This document shows positions 53,684-61,975 of a stretch of DNA of 64,000 nt, one piece after another. This stretch comes from Pseudomonas sp. Choline-02u-1. Lineage in GTDB: Bacteria; Pseudomonadota; Gammaproteobacteria; Pseudomonadales; Pseudomonadaceae. Positions within the stretch are counted from its first letter, which is position 1. Each line of letters starts with the position of its first letter. The notes beneath the pieces were generated by a model. It did not search any database. It was given only the letters and a program-made list of their open reading frames with translations, and was not told the DNA's origin. Location of the stretch: the NCBI RefSeq assembly GCF_002836515.1, contig NZ_PJBC01000004.1, positions 361,148-425,147 of the forward strand, written 5' to 3'. A program made the position numbers and the translations under genes.

Positions 53684-54550
53684 TCAGCGCTGCATACCCC
53701 ACCGCTTCACCGTCACACGCTCAAGGGTGTCAAACACCAGATTTTCCACCAGCAGACCAATCAGAATCACCACCGCCAACCCGGCAAACACCTTGTCGGT
53801 ATACAGCTCATTGCGATTCTGGAAGATGTACCAGCCCAGCCCGCCCTTGCCACTGGTCGCGCCAAACACCAGTTCGGCGGCGATCAAGGTGCGCCAGGCG
53901 AACGCCCAGCCAATCTTCAAACCCGCAAGAATCGACGGCAGCGCCGCCGGAATCAGGATGAACAGGACCAGGCGCAAACCCTTCAGGCCATAGTTGCGCC
54001 CGGCCATGCGCAGCGTTTCGGAGACGCCGAGAAATCCGGCATAAGTGTTGAGCGCCAGCGCCCACAACACTGAATGCACCAGCACGAAAATCAGGCTGTT
54101 CTGGCCCAATCCGAACCAGAGCAGCGCCAGCGGCAGCAGGGCAATTGCCGGTAACGGGTTGAACATAGAAGTCATCGTACTGAGCAAGTCACGCCCCAAC
54201 TGGGTCGAGACCGCCAATGTCGTCAGAGCGAACGCGAGGACGATGCCGATCAGATAACCCTTGATCAGCACCATCAAAGATATCCACACCTTGGCCAACA
54301 GCTCGCCACTGAGCAGCCCGTCGAACAAGGCATGCGCGGTTTGCAGAAAACCCGGCAGCATCAGGTCGTTGTTCTGAATGCGCGCGACCACTTCCCAGAT
54401 GATCGCCAGGACGATCAGGATCAAACCTTTGCGCAGCCAGCCTTGTTGCCATAACCGCGTGCTCAGCGGCAGCTCGCGCTCGACCGGCACTGCAGTCAGC
54501 GGCTCGAGCACGGTTTCGAATTCCTCACGCACGGATGATGAATGGTTCAT
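53684..54550 (-). CDS. ABC transporter permease, sulfonate/taurine (SsuC/TauC) type
   Basis: From ATG 54550 (AGGAGG 8 nt upstream) the product is 288 aa with about six membrane helices. The EAA loop is SETLRMAGRNYGLKGLRLVLFILIPAALPSILAGLKIGWAFAWRTLIAAEL, typical of the nitrate/sulfonate/taurine group. It forms the channel with the ATPase encoded upstream. No periplasmic binding protein is encoded in the operon. Confidence 0.92.
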   Translation of the reverse strand: MNHSSSVREEFETVLEPLTAVPVERELPLSTRLWQQGWLRKGLILIVLAIIWEVVARIQNNDLMLPGFLQTAHALFDGLLSGELLAKVWISLMVLIKGYLIGIVLAFALTTLAVSTQLGRDLLSTMTSMFNPLPAIALLPLALLWFGLGQNSLIFVLVHSVLWALALNTYAGFLGVSETLRMAGRNYGLKGLRLVLFILIPAALPSILAGLKIGWAFAWRTLIAAELVFGATSGKGGLGWYIFQNRNELYTDKVFAGLAVVILIGLLVENLVFDTLERVTVKRWGMQR

Positions 54551-54570
54551 CGGGTAGTCCTCCTGGCCGC

Positions 54571-55431
54571 TCAATAGGCGATGCGAATGTCGTTGAAGTC
54601 ATGCTCGCGTTCGGTCTCGGGCGCCTGGCCCTCATCGAACAGCAGACGATGAATGCGTCGTGCCGATTCCTGAAACGCCGCGCCACCGAGGCTGTGCAGG
54701 TCGTATTGATGGCTGTGCACTTCGGCGCGCACGCGGCCCGGATGCGGCGACAACAAGAGAATGCGATTGCCCACCACCAGGGCTTCTTCAATCGAATGGG
54801 TGACGAACAACAGGGTGAAGCGCACCTCTTCCCACAGCAGCAGCAATTCCTCCTGCATCTTGCGGCGGGTCAGCGCATCGAGCGCAGCGAAGGGTTCGTC
54901 CATCAAGAGAATTTTTGGCTGCATGGCCAAGGCCCGGGCGATCGCTACCCGCGCTTTCATGCCGCCGGACAACGTGTGTGGATAGGCATCGGCGAACGCC
55001 GCCAGCCCGACCTTTTCCAGATAGTGCAGCGCACGTTCTTCGGCATGTTTTTTGTTCAACGTTCGCGAAGCCAGCAGCGGAAACATCACGTTCTGTTTGA
55101 CGGTCTTCCACGGCGGCAGTTGATCGAATTCCTGAAACACCACAATCCGGTCCGGCCCCGGCGCATCGACGCGCTGGCCTTGCAAACGGATCTCGCCTTC
55201 GGACGGCTGAAGGAAACCGGCGACGGCTTTGAGCAAGGTCGACTTGCCGCAGCCGGACGGGCCGAGCAGCACGTAGCGGTCGGCCGGGTCGATTTCGAAA
55301 CTGACTTGATGGGTGGCGCGCACCACGCGCTGCGGCGTGCGGTATTCGAGGCTGACGTGATCGACGGCCAGCAACGCTTCGCTGCGGGCGATCGGGTTGC
55401 TGGCCGCGCGGCCTGGCAAAGGGGCGTTCAT
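54571..55431 (-). CDS. ABC transporter ATPase, sulfonate/taurine (SsuB/TauB) type
   Basis: From ATG 55431 the product is 286 aa. Walker A is GPSGCGKSTLLK, the Q-loop is VVFQEFDQLPPWKTVKQNV, the signature is LSGGMKARVAIARALAMQPKILLMDEPFAALD and the switch is VTHSIEEAL. A Q-loop with PPWKTV is typical of SsuB/TauB-type importers. It lies 17 bp after the dioxygenase gene and 20 bp before the permease gene. Confidence 0.94.
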   Translation of the reverse strand: MNAPLPGRAASNPIARSEALLAVDHVSLEYRTPQRVVRATHQVSFEIDPADRYVLLGPSGCGKSTLLKAVAGFLQPSEGEIRLQGQRVDAPGPDRIVVFQEFDQLPPWKTVKQNVMFPLLASRTLNKKHAEERALHYLEKVGLAAFADAYPHTLSGGMKARVAIARALAMQPKILLMDEPFAALDALTRRKMQEELLLLWEEVRFTLLFVTHSIEEALVVGNRILLLSPHPGRVRAEVHSHQYDLHSLGGAAFQESARRIHRLLFDEGQAPETEREHDFNDIRIAY

Positions 55432-55448
55432 GGTCGATCTCCGGCAAA

Positions 55449-56345
55449 TCAGAAAGGCCCGTCGCCCTGGATGGTCGTGCGATACAGCTTGCGGCGCAGA
55501 TGCGCGGGGCAGCCGGCGGCGAGGTGGATCAGCGAGCGGTTGTCCCAAAACACCAGGTCATGTGGTTCCCACTGGTGGCGGTAGATGTTTTGCGGCAGCA
55601 CGCTGTGGGCGAAGAGTTCGCCGAGCAACTGACGACTTTCGTCTTCCGGCAGACCGACAATTCGCGTGGTGAAGCCTTCGCTGACGAACAAGGCCTTGCG
55701 GCCGTTTTCCGGATGAGTGCGCACCACCGGGTGCACCACTTCGGCGACCTGAGCCAACTGTTCAGGGGTCAGGGTCGGGCGCCAGTTGCCTTCGAATTTG
55801 CTTTCGCTGTAACGCGCCGTGTAGGAATGCGCGGCAAAGCGTCCTTCAACCGCATTGCGCAATGCTGCGGGCAAGTCGTCCCAGGCTTTGTGCATGTCGG
55901 CAAACAGCGTGTCGCCGCCCTCCTCCGGCAACTCCTGGGCGTGCAGCATCGAGCCGAGACTCGGCAGCTCTTTATAGGAAAGATCGGAATGCCAGAACTT
56001 GCCGGCGTCACCGAGACCGATGTTCTGGCCGTTCTCGATGATGTTGGAAACGATGAGAATTTCCGGATGATTGGCCAGCAGGAATTGCTTGAGCACGTGG
56101 ATCTGCAGCACGCCGAAACGGCGGCTGAAATCGATTTGCTGTTGCGGGGTGATCTGCTGGTCGCGGAACACCACGACGTGGTGATCCAGGTGCGCGCGAT
56201 GAATGCGCGCGAAATCCTCGTCATTGACCGGTCGGCTCAGGTCGAGGCCAACGATTTCGGCGCCGACGGCACCGCTGAACGGGCGAATCTCAAAGGTTTG
56301 CGGCGCGGCGGTCGCGGCGCTCTGGGTGGCAGTAGCTGTGGACAT
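55449..56345 (-). CDS. TauD/TfdA-family Fe(II)/2-oxoglutarate dioxygenase
   Basis: From ATG 56345 (GGAGA 8 nt upstream) the product is 298 aa. The iron-binding HXD is in WHSDLSYKELP, the distal His in DLVFWDNRSLIHLA and the 2-oxoglutarate-binding Arg in RRKLYRTTIQG. TauD relatives release sulfite from taurine or sulfate esters, or cleave other acids. Linkage to a sulfonate-type ABC importer supports a sulfur-scavenging role. It is first in a three-gene operon. Confidence 0.9.
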   Translation of the reverse strand: MSTATATQSAATAAPQTFEIRPFSGAVGAEIVGLDLSRPVNDEDFARIHRAHLDHHVVVFRDQQITPQQQIDFSRRFGVLQIHVLKQFLLANHPEILIVSNIIENGQNIGLGDAGKFWHSDLSYKELPSLGSMLHAQELPEEGGDTLFADMHKAWDDLPAALRNAVEGRFAAHSYTARYSESKFEGNWRPTLTPEQLAQVAEVVHPVVRTHPENGRKALFVSEGFTTRIVGLPEDESRQLLGELFAHSVLPQNIYRHQWEPHDLVFWDNRSLIHLAAGCPAHLRRKLYRTTIQGDGPF

Positions 56346-56469
56346 CTTTCCATCTCCCACGCACGGCGCGCTCAGTGGCGCGCTCGTCGATCAGACACTC
56401 ACGCTCGATTGCGTGTCGGTTCAGGTCGTGCGGCGCGCCGATTGGTCGGCAGGTACGCAGGGAGAGGAA

Positions 56470-56515
56470 TTTATAGCTATAAAAACTGGAGGTTAAATAC
56501 CGTTATTGAATAACG
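56470..56515 (-). promoter_or_regulatory. two perfect palindromes upstream of the dioxygenase-ABC operon
   Basis: TTTATAGCTATAAA (56470-56483) is a perfect 14-bp palindrome, and CGTTATTGAATAACG (56501-56515) is a 15-bp palindrome with one central base. They lie 125-170 bp upstream of the dioxygenase start in an A+T-rich patch. They look like operator sites for a LysR- or GntR-type sulfur regulator, but no regulator gene is adjacent. Confidence 0.5.
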
Positions 56516-56598
56516 ATATGGCGAATGGTGAGGAATGGACGGCGTGATGAGTGACGGTTTTTGTCACTTACTGACAGATGCATCGATGCAACTGACGC

Positions 56599-56693
56599 CT
56601 TCGCGAGCAAGCTCGCTCCCACAGTTGATCTCCAGTGACCGAAAATTTGGTGTTCGGTTAAGGACCAATGTGGGAGCGAGCTTGCTCGCGAAG
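56599..56693. repeat. REP doublet (GGGAGCGAGCTTGCTCGCG family)
   Basis: CTTCGCGAGCAAGCTCGCTC begins the left arm (56599-56623); the exact complement is at 56669-56693, giving 25-bp arms. It lies between the dioxygenase operon promoter and the lapC stop at 56717. The remainder of the 56346-56716 gap holds only the palindromes listed above. Confidence 0.95.
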
Positions 56694-56716
56694 AGGCCGC
56701 AAGCCGCGCTGAAGAC

Positions 56717-58084
56717 CTAGCGCTCGTGCAACGCCTCAGCCCGCGCCCGAATGATCGGCTTCAGCAAATAGCTCAACACCGACTTCTTGCCGGTGATGAT
56801 ATCCACCGAAGCGACCATCCCCGGGATGATCAGCAAAGGCTTTTCATCGGTGCCCAAATGGCTGCGCTCAGTGCGCACCTTGATCACGTAGTAAGTGGTT
56901 TTCTTGTCTTCGTCGGTGATGGTGTCGGCGCCGATCTGCTCAAGCTGCGCCTTGAGCCCGCCGTAAATGGTGTAGTCATAGGCGGTGAATTTGACGATCG
57001 CTTCCTGCCCCGGATGCAGGAAGGCGATGTCCTGCGGTCGGATCTTGGCTTCGACCAGCAGGGTGTCGTCCAGCGGTACGATTTCAACCATGTCGCTGCC
57101 CGGCTGGATCACGCCGCCGATGGTGTTGACCAGCAGTTTATTGACGATGCCGCGCACTGGCGAGGTGACCAGCGTACGGCTGACGCGGTCTTCCAGCGCC
57201 TTGCCGGTGGCCTGGGCCTTGTTCAGATCGGTGCGTGCTTCGTTGAGTTGAGTGAGCGCTTCACTGCGGAATTTGCCACGGGTTTCGTCGATCTTGCGCT
57301 GCACTTCCTTGATCGCCGATTCCGCGCGCGGGATGGCCAGCGTGGTCGCGTCGAGCTGGCCGCGGGTTTCCACTTCGGCGCGCTTGAGGCGCAGTACTTC
57401 CACCGGCGAGACCGCGCCCTGCGCCACCAAGGGCTCGGACATGTTGATTTCCTGACGCTGCAAGCCAAGTTGCTGACGGTACTGCGCTTGCTTGGAGCTG
57501 AACTCACGCAGCTCTTGCTGACGCTGGATCAACTGCTCCTGCAAACCACCGATTTCGTCGTGCAACTGCTGACGACGGCTGATGTACAGCGACTCTTCGC
57601 TTTTCGCCTGACCGGGCACGGCTTTGAGCACGTCCTCGGGGAAATTCAGTGGACGATCATCGACCTCCGCGCTCAGGCGCTCGACACGCAGTAGCATCGA
57701 CAGGCGATCAGCTTCGGTTTCGCCAACGTTGGAAGCAAAACGCGTGTCGTCGAGACGGATCAACGGCGCGCCGGCCTCGACGATCTGACCTTCCTTGACG
57801 AACAGCTCGGCGACGATACCGCCCTCCAGGTTCTGGATTTTCTGGATCTTGGAAGACGGAATCGCCTTGCCGTCGCCCTTGGTCACTTCGTCGATCACGG
57901 CGAAGTTGGCCCAGAGCATGAGGAACACGAAGAAGCCGATGATCGCCCAGATGGTCAGGCGCACAACGCGCGGTGCGTCTTCGATCAGCGCCTTGTTGAC
58001 CTCTGGCAGCGGCTGACCCTGCAGCGAGGCAGAGCCCTTGAAGTAGCGACGGATCGACTCCTTGACACCGGACTTAAGCAACAC
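56717..58084 (-). CDS. lapC: LapC, type I secretion membrane-fusion protein
   Basis: The 455-aa product has one N-terminal helix (LTIWAIIGFFVFLMLWANFAVI), a HlyD domain (KIQKIQNLEGGIVAELFVKEGQIVEAGAPLIRLDD), a long coiled-coil hairpin and a C-terminal barrel (LVTSPVRGIVNKLLVNTIGGVIQPG). It links LapB to LapE for export of the LapA adhesin. The start overlaps lapB by 11 bp. Confidence 0.93.
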   Translation of the reverse strand: MLLKSGVKESIRRYFKGSASLQGQPLPEVNKALIEDAPRVVRLTIWAIIGFFVFLMLWANFAVIDEVTKGDGKAIPSSKIQKIQNLEGGIVAELFVKEGQIVEAGAPLIRLDDTRFASNVGETEADRLSMLLRVERLSAEVDDRPLNFPEDVLKAVPGQAKSEESLYISRRQQLHDEIGGLQEQLIQRQQELREFSSKQAQYRQQLGLQRQEINMSEPLVAQGAVSPVEVLRLKRAEVETRGQLDATTLAIPRAESAIKEVQRKIDETRGKFRSEALTQLNEARTDLNKAQATGKALEDRVSRTLVTSPVRGIVNKLLVNTIGGVIQPGSDMVEIVPLDDTLLVEAKIRPQDIAFLHPGQEAIVKFTAYDYTIYGGLKAQLEQIGADTITDEDKKTTYYVIKVRTERSHLGTDEKPLLIIPGMVASVDIITGKKSVLSYLLKPIIRARAEALHER

Positions 58085-60239
58085 TGATCTGCCCCTTCTT
58101 CAACGCTTCCATCACGGCGGCTTTCGGGCCGTCGGCGAGAATCTGTCCGCGATCGATCACCAGCAGGCGATCGACCAGCGACAACAGCGATGCCCGGTGC
58201 GTGACCAGCACCACGGTCTTGTTTTCAATCACCGCTGCGAGGCGTTGCTTGAGGCGTTCTTCGCCGGTGTTGTCCATCGCGCTGGTCGGCTCGTCCATCA
58301 GCAGAATCGGCGGATTGAGTAACAGCGCCCGGGCCAGCGCGACGTTCTGCCGTTGGCCGCCGGACAGGTTCTGCCCGCGCTCGCCGACTTGCAGCTCGTA
58401 ACCCTGCGGATGCAGACGAGCGAATTCGTGGACGCCGGCCAGTTCCGCGGCTTGCAGCACCAGCTCGTCTTCGACGTAACGCGCGCCGGACACGAGATTG
58501 TCACGCAGGGTGCCGGACAGCAGTTGAATGTCCTGCGGCACGTAGCCGATGTTGTAGCGCAGTTCGCTGACGTCGATCTGGCGGATGTCCACGCCATCGA
58601 CCAGCAGCGCGCCGTCGTCCGGCTGATACAGGCCGACCAGCAGTTTGGCCAGCGAACTCTTGCCCGAGCCGCTGCGGCCAATGATGCCGATTTTCTCGCC
58701 GGGACGGATCACCAGGTTGATGTTCTTCAGCGCCGGGTTCTGCTGGTCCGGATAGGTGAAGCTGAGCTGACGGCATTCGATGGCGCCCTGCAAAACCTTG
58801 CGGCTCAGCGGCCGTTCTTCGAAATTGCGCTCCTGCGGCAGCTCCATCATCTGGTCGACCGAAGTCATGGTCACCCGCGCCTGCTGATAGCGCGTGAGCA
58901 GGCCGGACAGCGACGCCAGCGGGCTCAGCGCGCGGCCACTGAGCATGTAGCAGGCAATCAGCCCGCCCATGCTCAGGTTACCGGCGATGATCTGGTAGAC
59001 GCCGAAGACGATCATGATCACCCCCGCCAGTTGCTGGATCAGCAGGGTGATGTTCATCGCCAGACCGGAAAGCATTTTCACTCGCAGCTCGAGGCGGCTA
59101 AGGGTGCCGATGGTCTGCTCCCACTGATACTGGCGCTCGCTTTCGGCGTTGTTGACCTTGACCGCGTCGAGGCCGGCGAGGGTTTCGATCAGGCTCGACT
59201 GGCGCTCGGCGCCCAGTGCCATGGTCCGCTCCATGGTCGCGATCAAGGGCTTCTGCAAGGCGTAGCCGATCAACAGGGCAATCGGGAACGCCAGCACCGG
59301 AATCCATACCAGATGCCCGCCGAGAATGGCGATCACGATGAAGATCAAAATCGTGAACGGCAGGTCGATCAGGCTGGTCAGGGTCAGCGAGGCGAGGAAG
59401 TCGCGCAGGCTCTGAAACTCATGGATGTTCTGCGCGAAGCTGCCGACCCGCGCCGGGCGGTATTTCATCGCCATGCCGACGATGCGTTCGAACAGCGTCG
59501 CCGAGATGATCAGGTCGGTTTTCTTGCCGGCCAGGTCCAGGCACAGACTGCGCAGGCTTTTCAGAATCAGGTCGAAGATGTACGCGCCGGTAATGCCCAG
59601 CGCCAGCACCCACAGGGTTGCTTCGGCCTGGTTCGGCACCACGCGGTCGTAGACGTTCATCACGAACAGCGGCGCGGCCATGGCGATGATGTTAATCAGG
59701 AAACTCGCCGCGATCGCATCGGCGTACAACCAGCGCGAACGCTTGAGGGTGTCACGGAACCACGAGCGTGCGCGAGGGATCAGCGTGCCGTGGTTGACGT
59801 CGAATTTGTGTTGCGGCTGAGCGAAGAACACTTTGCCGGTGTAATCGTCGCTCAGCAGTTCGCGGCTGACCACCGATTCGCCGCCATCGCTTTCGCTGAG
59901 CAGCACTCGCGCATCGTTGTCGCCCTGCCAGCCGAGCAGAACGGCGCTGCGGCCATCCTTGAGCAGCAACAGCGCGGGCATGGCGATCGCCGGAATCTCT
60001 TCGAGCTTGCGCTGCAACACCCGCCCCTGCAGCCCGGCGCGGGCCGCTGCGCGTGGCAGCAACTCGACACTCAAACGTTGTTTGGGCAGCGGCAGGCCGG
60101 TGGTCAGCATCGCCGCGCTGGCAGGCTTCTGGTGCAGCATGCACAGGGCGAGCAGACCATCCAGCAGCGGATCGTCGTGCAACGCGCGTGGATCATGGCT
60201 GAGTTGAACTCGACTGACTTCTGATTCCACGCTCGACAC
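58074..60239 (-). CDS. lapB: LapB, type I secretion ABC transporter ATPase
   Basis: The 721-aa product has a C39-like N-terminal domain (about 15-145), which lacks a clear catalytic Cys-His pair and probably only binds the substrate. Six membrane helices follow (about 165-440), then the ATPase with Walker A GRSGSGKSSL, signature LSGGQRQNVALARALL and Walker B ILLMDEPTSAMD. It powers LapA export. It lies 24 bp after lapE. Confidence 0.95.
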   Translation of the reverse strand: MSSVESEVSRVQLSHDPRALHDDPLLDGLLALCMLHQKPASAAMLTTGLPLPKQRLSVELLPRAAARAGLQGRVLQRKLEEIPAIAMPALLLLKDGRSAVLLGWQGDNDARVLLSESDGGESVVSRELLSDDYTGKVFFAQPQHKFDVNHGTLIPRARSWFRDTLKRSRWLYADAIAASFLINIIAMAAPLFVMNVYDRVVPNQAEATLWVLALGITGAYIFDLILKSLRSLCLDLAGKKTDLIISATLFERIVGMAMKYRPARVGSFAQNIHEFQSLRDFLASLTLTSLIDLPFTILIFIVIAILGGHLVWIPVLAFPIALLIGYALQKPLIATMERTMALGAERQSSLIETLAGLDAVKVNNAESERQYQWEQTIGTLSRLELRVKMLSGLAMNITLLIQQLAGVIMIVFGVYQIIAGNLSMGGLIACYMLSGRALSPLASLSGLLTRYQQARVTMTSVDQMMELPQERNFEERPLSRKVLQGAIECRQLSFTYPDQQNPALKNINLVIRPGEKIGIIGRSGSGKSSLAKLLVGLYQPDDGALLVDGVDIRQIDVSELRYNIGYVPQDIQLLSGTLRDNLVSGARYVEDELVLQAAELAGVHEFARLHPQGYELQVGERGQNLSGGQRQNVALARALLLNPPILLMDEPTSAMDNTGEERLKQRLAAVIENKTVVLVTHRASLLSLVDRLLVIDRGQILADGPKAAVMEALKKGQISVA

Positions 60240-60263
60240 TCTTTAACAGTTGGAAGGGATAAC

Positions 60264-61616
60264 TCAGTTCATCCCAGGCAGCTGAACCTTGGGCTTCACG
60301 TCGTTCTGCACAACGGATGCCAACGGCGCGACCACTCCCTGGCTTTTGAGCAATTGGCCCATGGTCGCCTTGATTCGGTACTGAGTAAATAACTGGACGT
60401 TTTTGATTTCCGCCAGACGGCGCGAGGCGGTGAACAGTTCGTTTTCGCTGTCGAGCAAGTCCAGCAGGGTGCGTTCGCCGAGGCTGAATTGACGCTGGTA
60501 GGCGGTGCGCACCGAGGTGCTGTGATCGACGTATTGCTGGGCGATCGGCACCTGCGCGTTGGCGTTGTTCAGGGCGTTCCAGGCCAGGCCCAGCTCTTCG
60601 TTCAACTGGCGCAAAGCGTTGTTGCGGATGTCCAGCGCCTGATTGGCCAGGTACGACTTGGATTCCAGATCAGCCTTGTTGCTGCCACCGGAATACAGGT
60701 TGAAGCGCATGCGCAGCATGGCCTGCCACTCGTTGTTGTGGCCATTCTGGCCGTCAAGATCGTTGTCGGCGGTGCGGCCCAGTTCGGCGTCGAAGCGTGG
60801 GTAGAACGTCGATTTGGCCGTGGCGAACTGCTTCTCGGCAGCGGCAATATCCGACTCGGCGGAACGCAGGATCGGGCTGTTTTCCAGCATCTGTGCGCGG
60901 GCCTCGTTGAGGTTGGCCGGCATCATTGCCATGAACGGCGCCGGGCGCTCCAGTTGATCGGGCATCTGACCCACGGCGCTGAGGAAATTGGTTTCCGAGT
61001 CGGCGAGGTTGGTCTGCTCGGTGATCAGGTTGTTGCGGGCCTGGGCCATCCGCGCTTCGGCCTGATCAAGATCGGCGCCGCTGCCGACGCCGCGCTGGGT
61101 GCGCAACTGGATCTGGTCATAGATGCGCTGGTGGCTTTTGAGGTTTTCCTCGGCCAGACGCACGAATTCGCGGCGGGTCAGCACGTCCAGATACACCTGG
61201 GCGACGGTCAGCGCGGTGCGCTCGGAAGTGCCAAGCAGCGAGTAGGCGCGTGAGCTGACGTTGGCTTGTTGACGCGCAACTTCGTTGGAGGTCGCAAAAC
61301 CGTCAAAAACCATTTGCGAGAGACGTAAACTTGACTCGCTGCGGGTTAACGTCTCCCAGTGATTACCGCCACTGTTCGCTCGGGTCGTCACGCTATCGGT
61401 GCCCTCACGACCGTAACCGCCCAGCAGATCAACCTTGGGCAGGTATCCGCCCTTCGCCGCCTTCAGCTGGTAATCCGCCGCCAATCGACTGTTAACCCCC
61501 GCCTGAATCTCCGGATGGACATCCAGCGCCTGTTGCATGGCTTCTGGTAAGGATTGTGCTTGTACAAAAGAGGCGGCGAGGGCGAAGGGAGCGGCAAGGA
61601 GCAAAAGCGAACGCAT
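60264..61616 (-). CDS. lapE: LapE, TolC-like outer-membrane secretion protein
   Basis: From ATG 61616 the product is 450 aa with signal peptide MRSLLLLAAPFALAASFVQA. Two TolC repeats follow (LPEAMQQALDVHPEIQAGVNSRLAADYQ; NEARAQMLENSPILRSAESDIAAAEKQF). It forms the outer-membrane channel for LapA. An in-frame start 33 codons upstream would precede the signal peptide and is unlikely. It is the first gene of lapEBC, divergent from lapA. Confidence 0.93.
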   Translation of the reverse strand: MRSLLLLAAPFALAASFVQAQSLPEAMQQALDVHPEIQAGVNSRLAADYQLKAAKGGYLPKVDLLGGYGREGTDSVTTRANSGGNHWETLTRSESSLRLSQMVFDGFATSNEVARQQANVSSRAYSLLGTSERTALTVAQVYLDVLTRREFVRLAEENLKSHQRIYDQIQLRTQRGVGSGADLDQAEARMAQARNNLITEQTNLADSETNFLSAVGQMPDQLERPAPFMAMMPANLNEARAQMLENSPILRSAESDIAAAEKQFATAKSTFYPRFDAELGRTADNDLDGQNGHNNEWQAMLRMRFNLYSGGSNKADLESKSYLANQALDIRNNALRQLNEELGLAWNALNNANAQVPIAQQYVDHSTSVRTAYQRQFSLGERTLLDLLDSENELFTASRRLAEIKNVQLFTQYRIKATMGQLLKSQGVVAPLASVVQNDVKPKVQLPGMN

Positions 61617-61975
61617 GGTTGGAATTTCCCAGAACTTCTTGTCTTGAATCACAGCAAAAACGTGGCGCTGCGTCGGATGATGGCAACCCGAAAGACCGTA
61701 TGTCGGAAAGTTCAAAAGAGGAACTGGATGACACGCTGAAGGACAGGTCGCCGCGGAAATATCAATGTGACATTAGTGGGGCGATTGTTTAGGATGGCTC
61801 CCAGAAGGTCAATAGTTTGGCATAAAGTTAATCGCGATAATTTATAGCCAGATTATTGACGGAAATACAGCGCCAATAAGTTATCCATTTATAGAAAGTA
61901 CGTCCAGACTGAAGTGGCGCCGACGCCCGTCAGGTCCATGGAAGTCAACTGATGTGACACCCCGGAGAGTCTTCA
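61617..61975. other. lapE-lapA divergent intergenic region
   Basis: The 359-bp gap is A+T-rich between about 61770 and 61910 and should contain both promoters. I could not assign -10/-35 elements or FleQ sites with confidence. The lapA ribosome site CGGAGAG lies 7 nt before its ATG. Confidence 0.6.

Noticed and set aside
58353..60224. 623-codon plus-strand open frame opposite lapB
   Set aside because: The composition is Gln/His/Arg/Ala-rich and it mirrors the LapB codons; no domain and no ribosome site.
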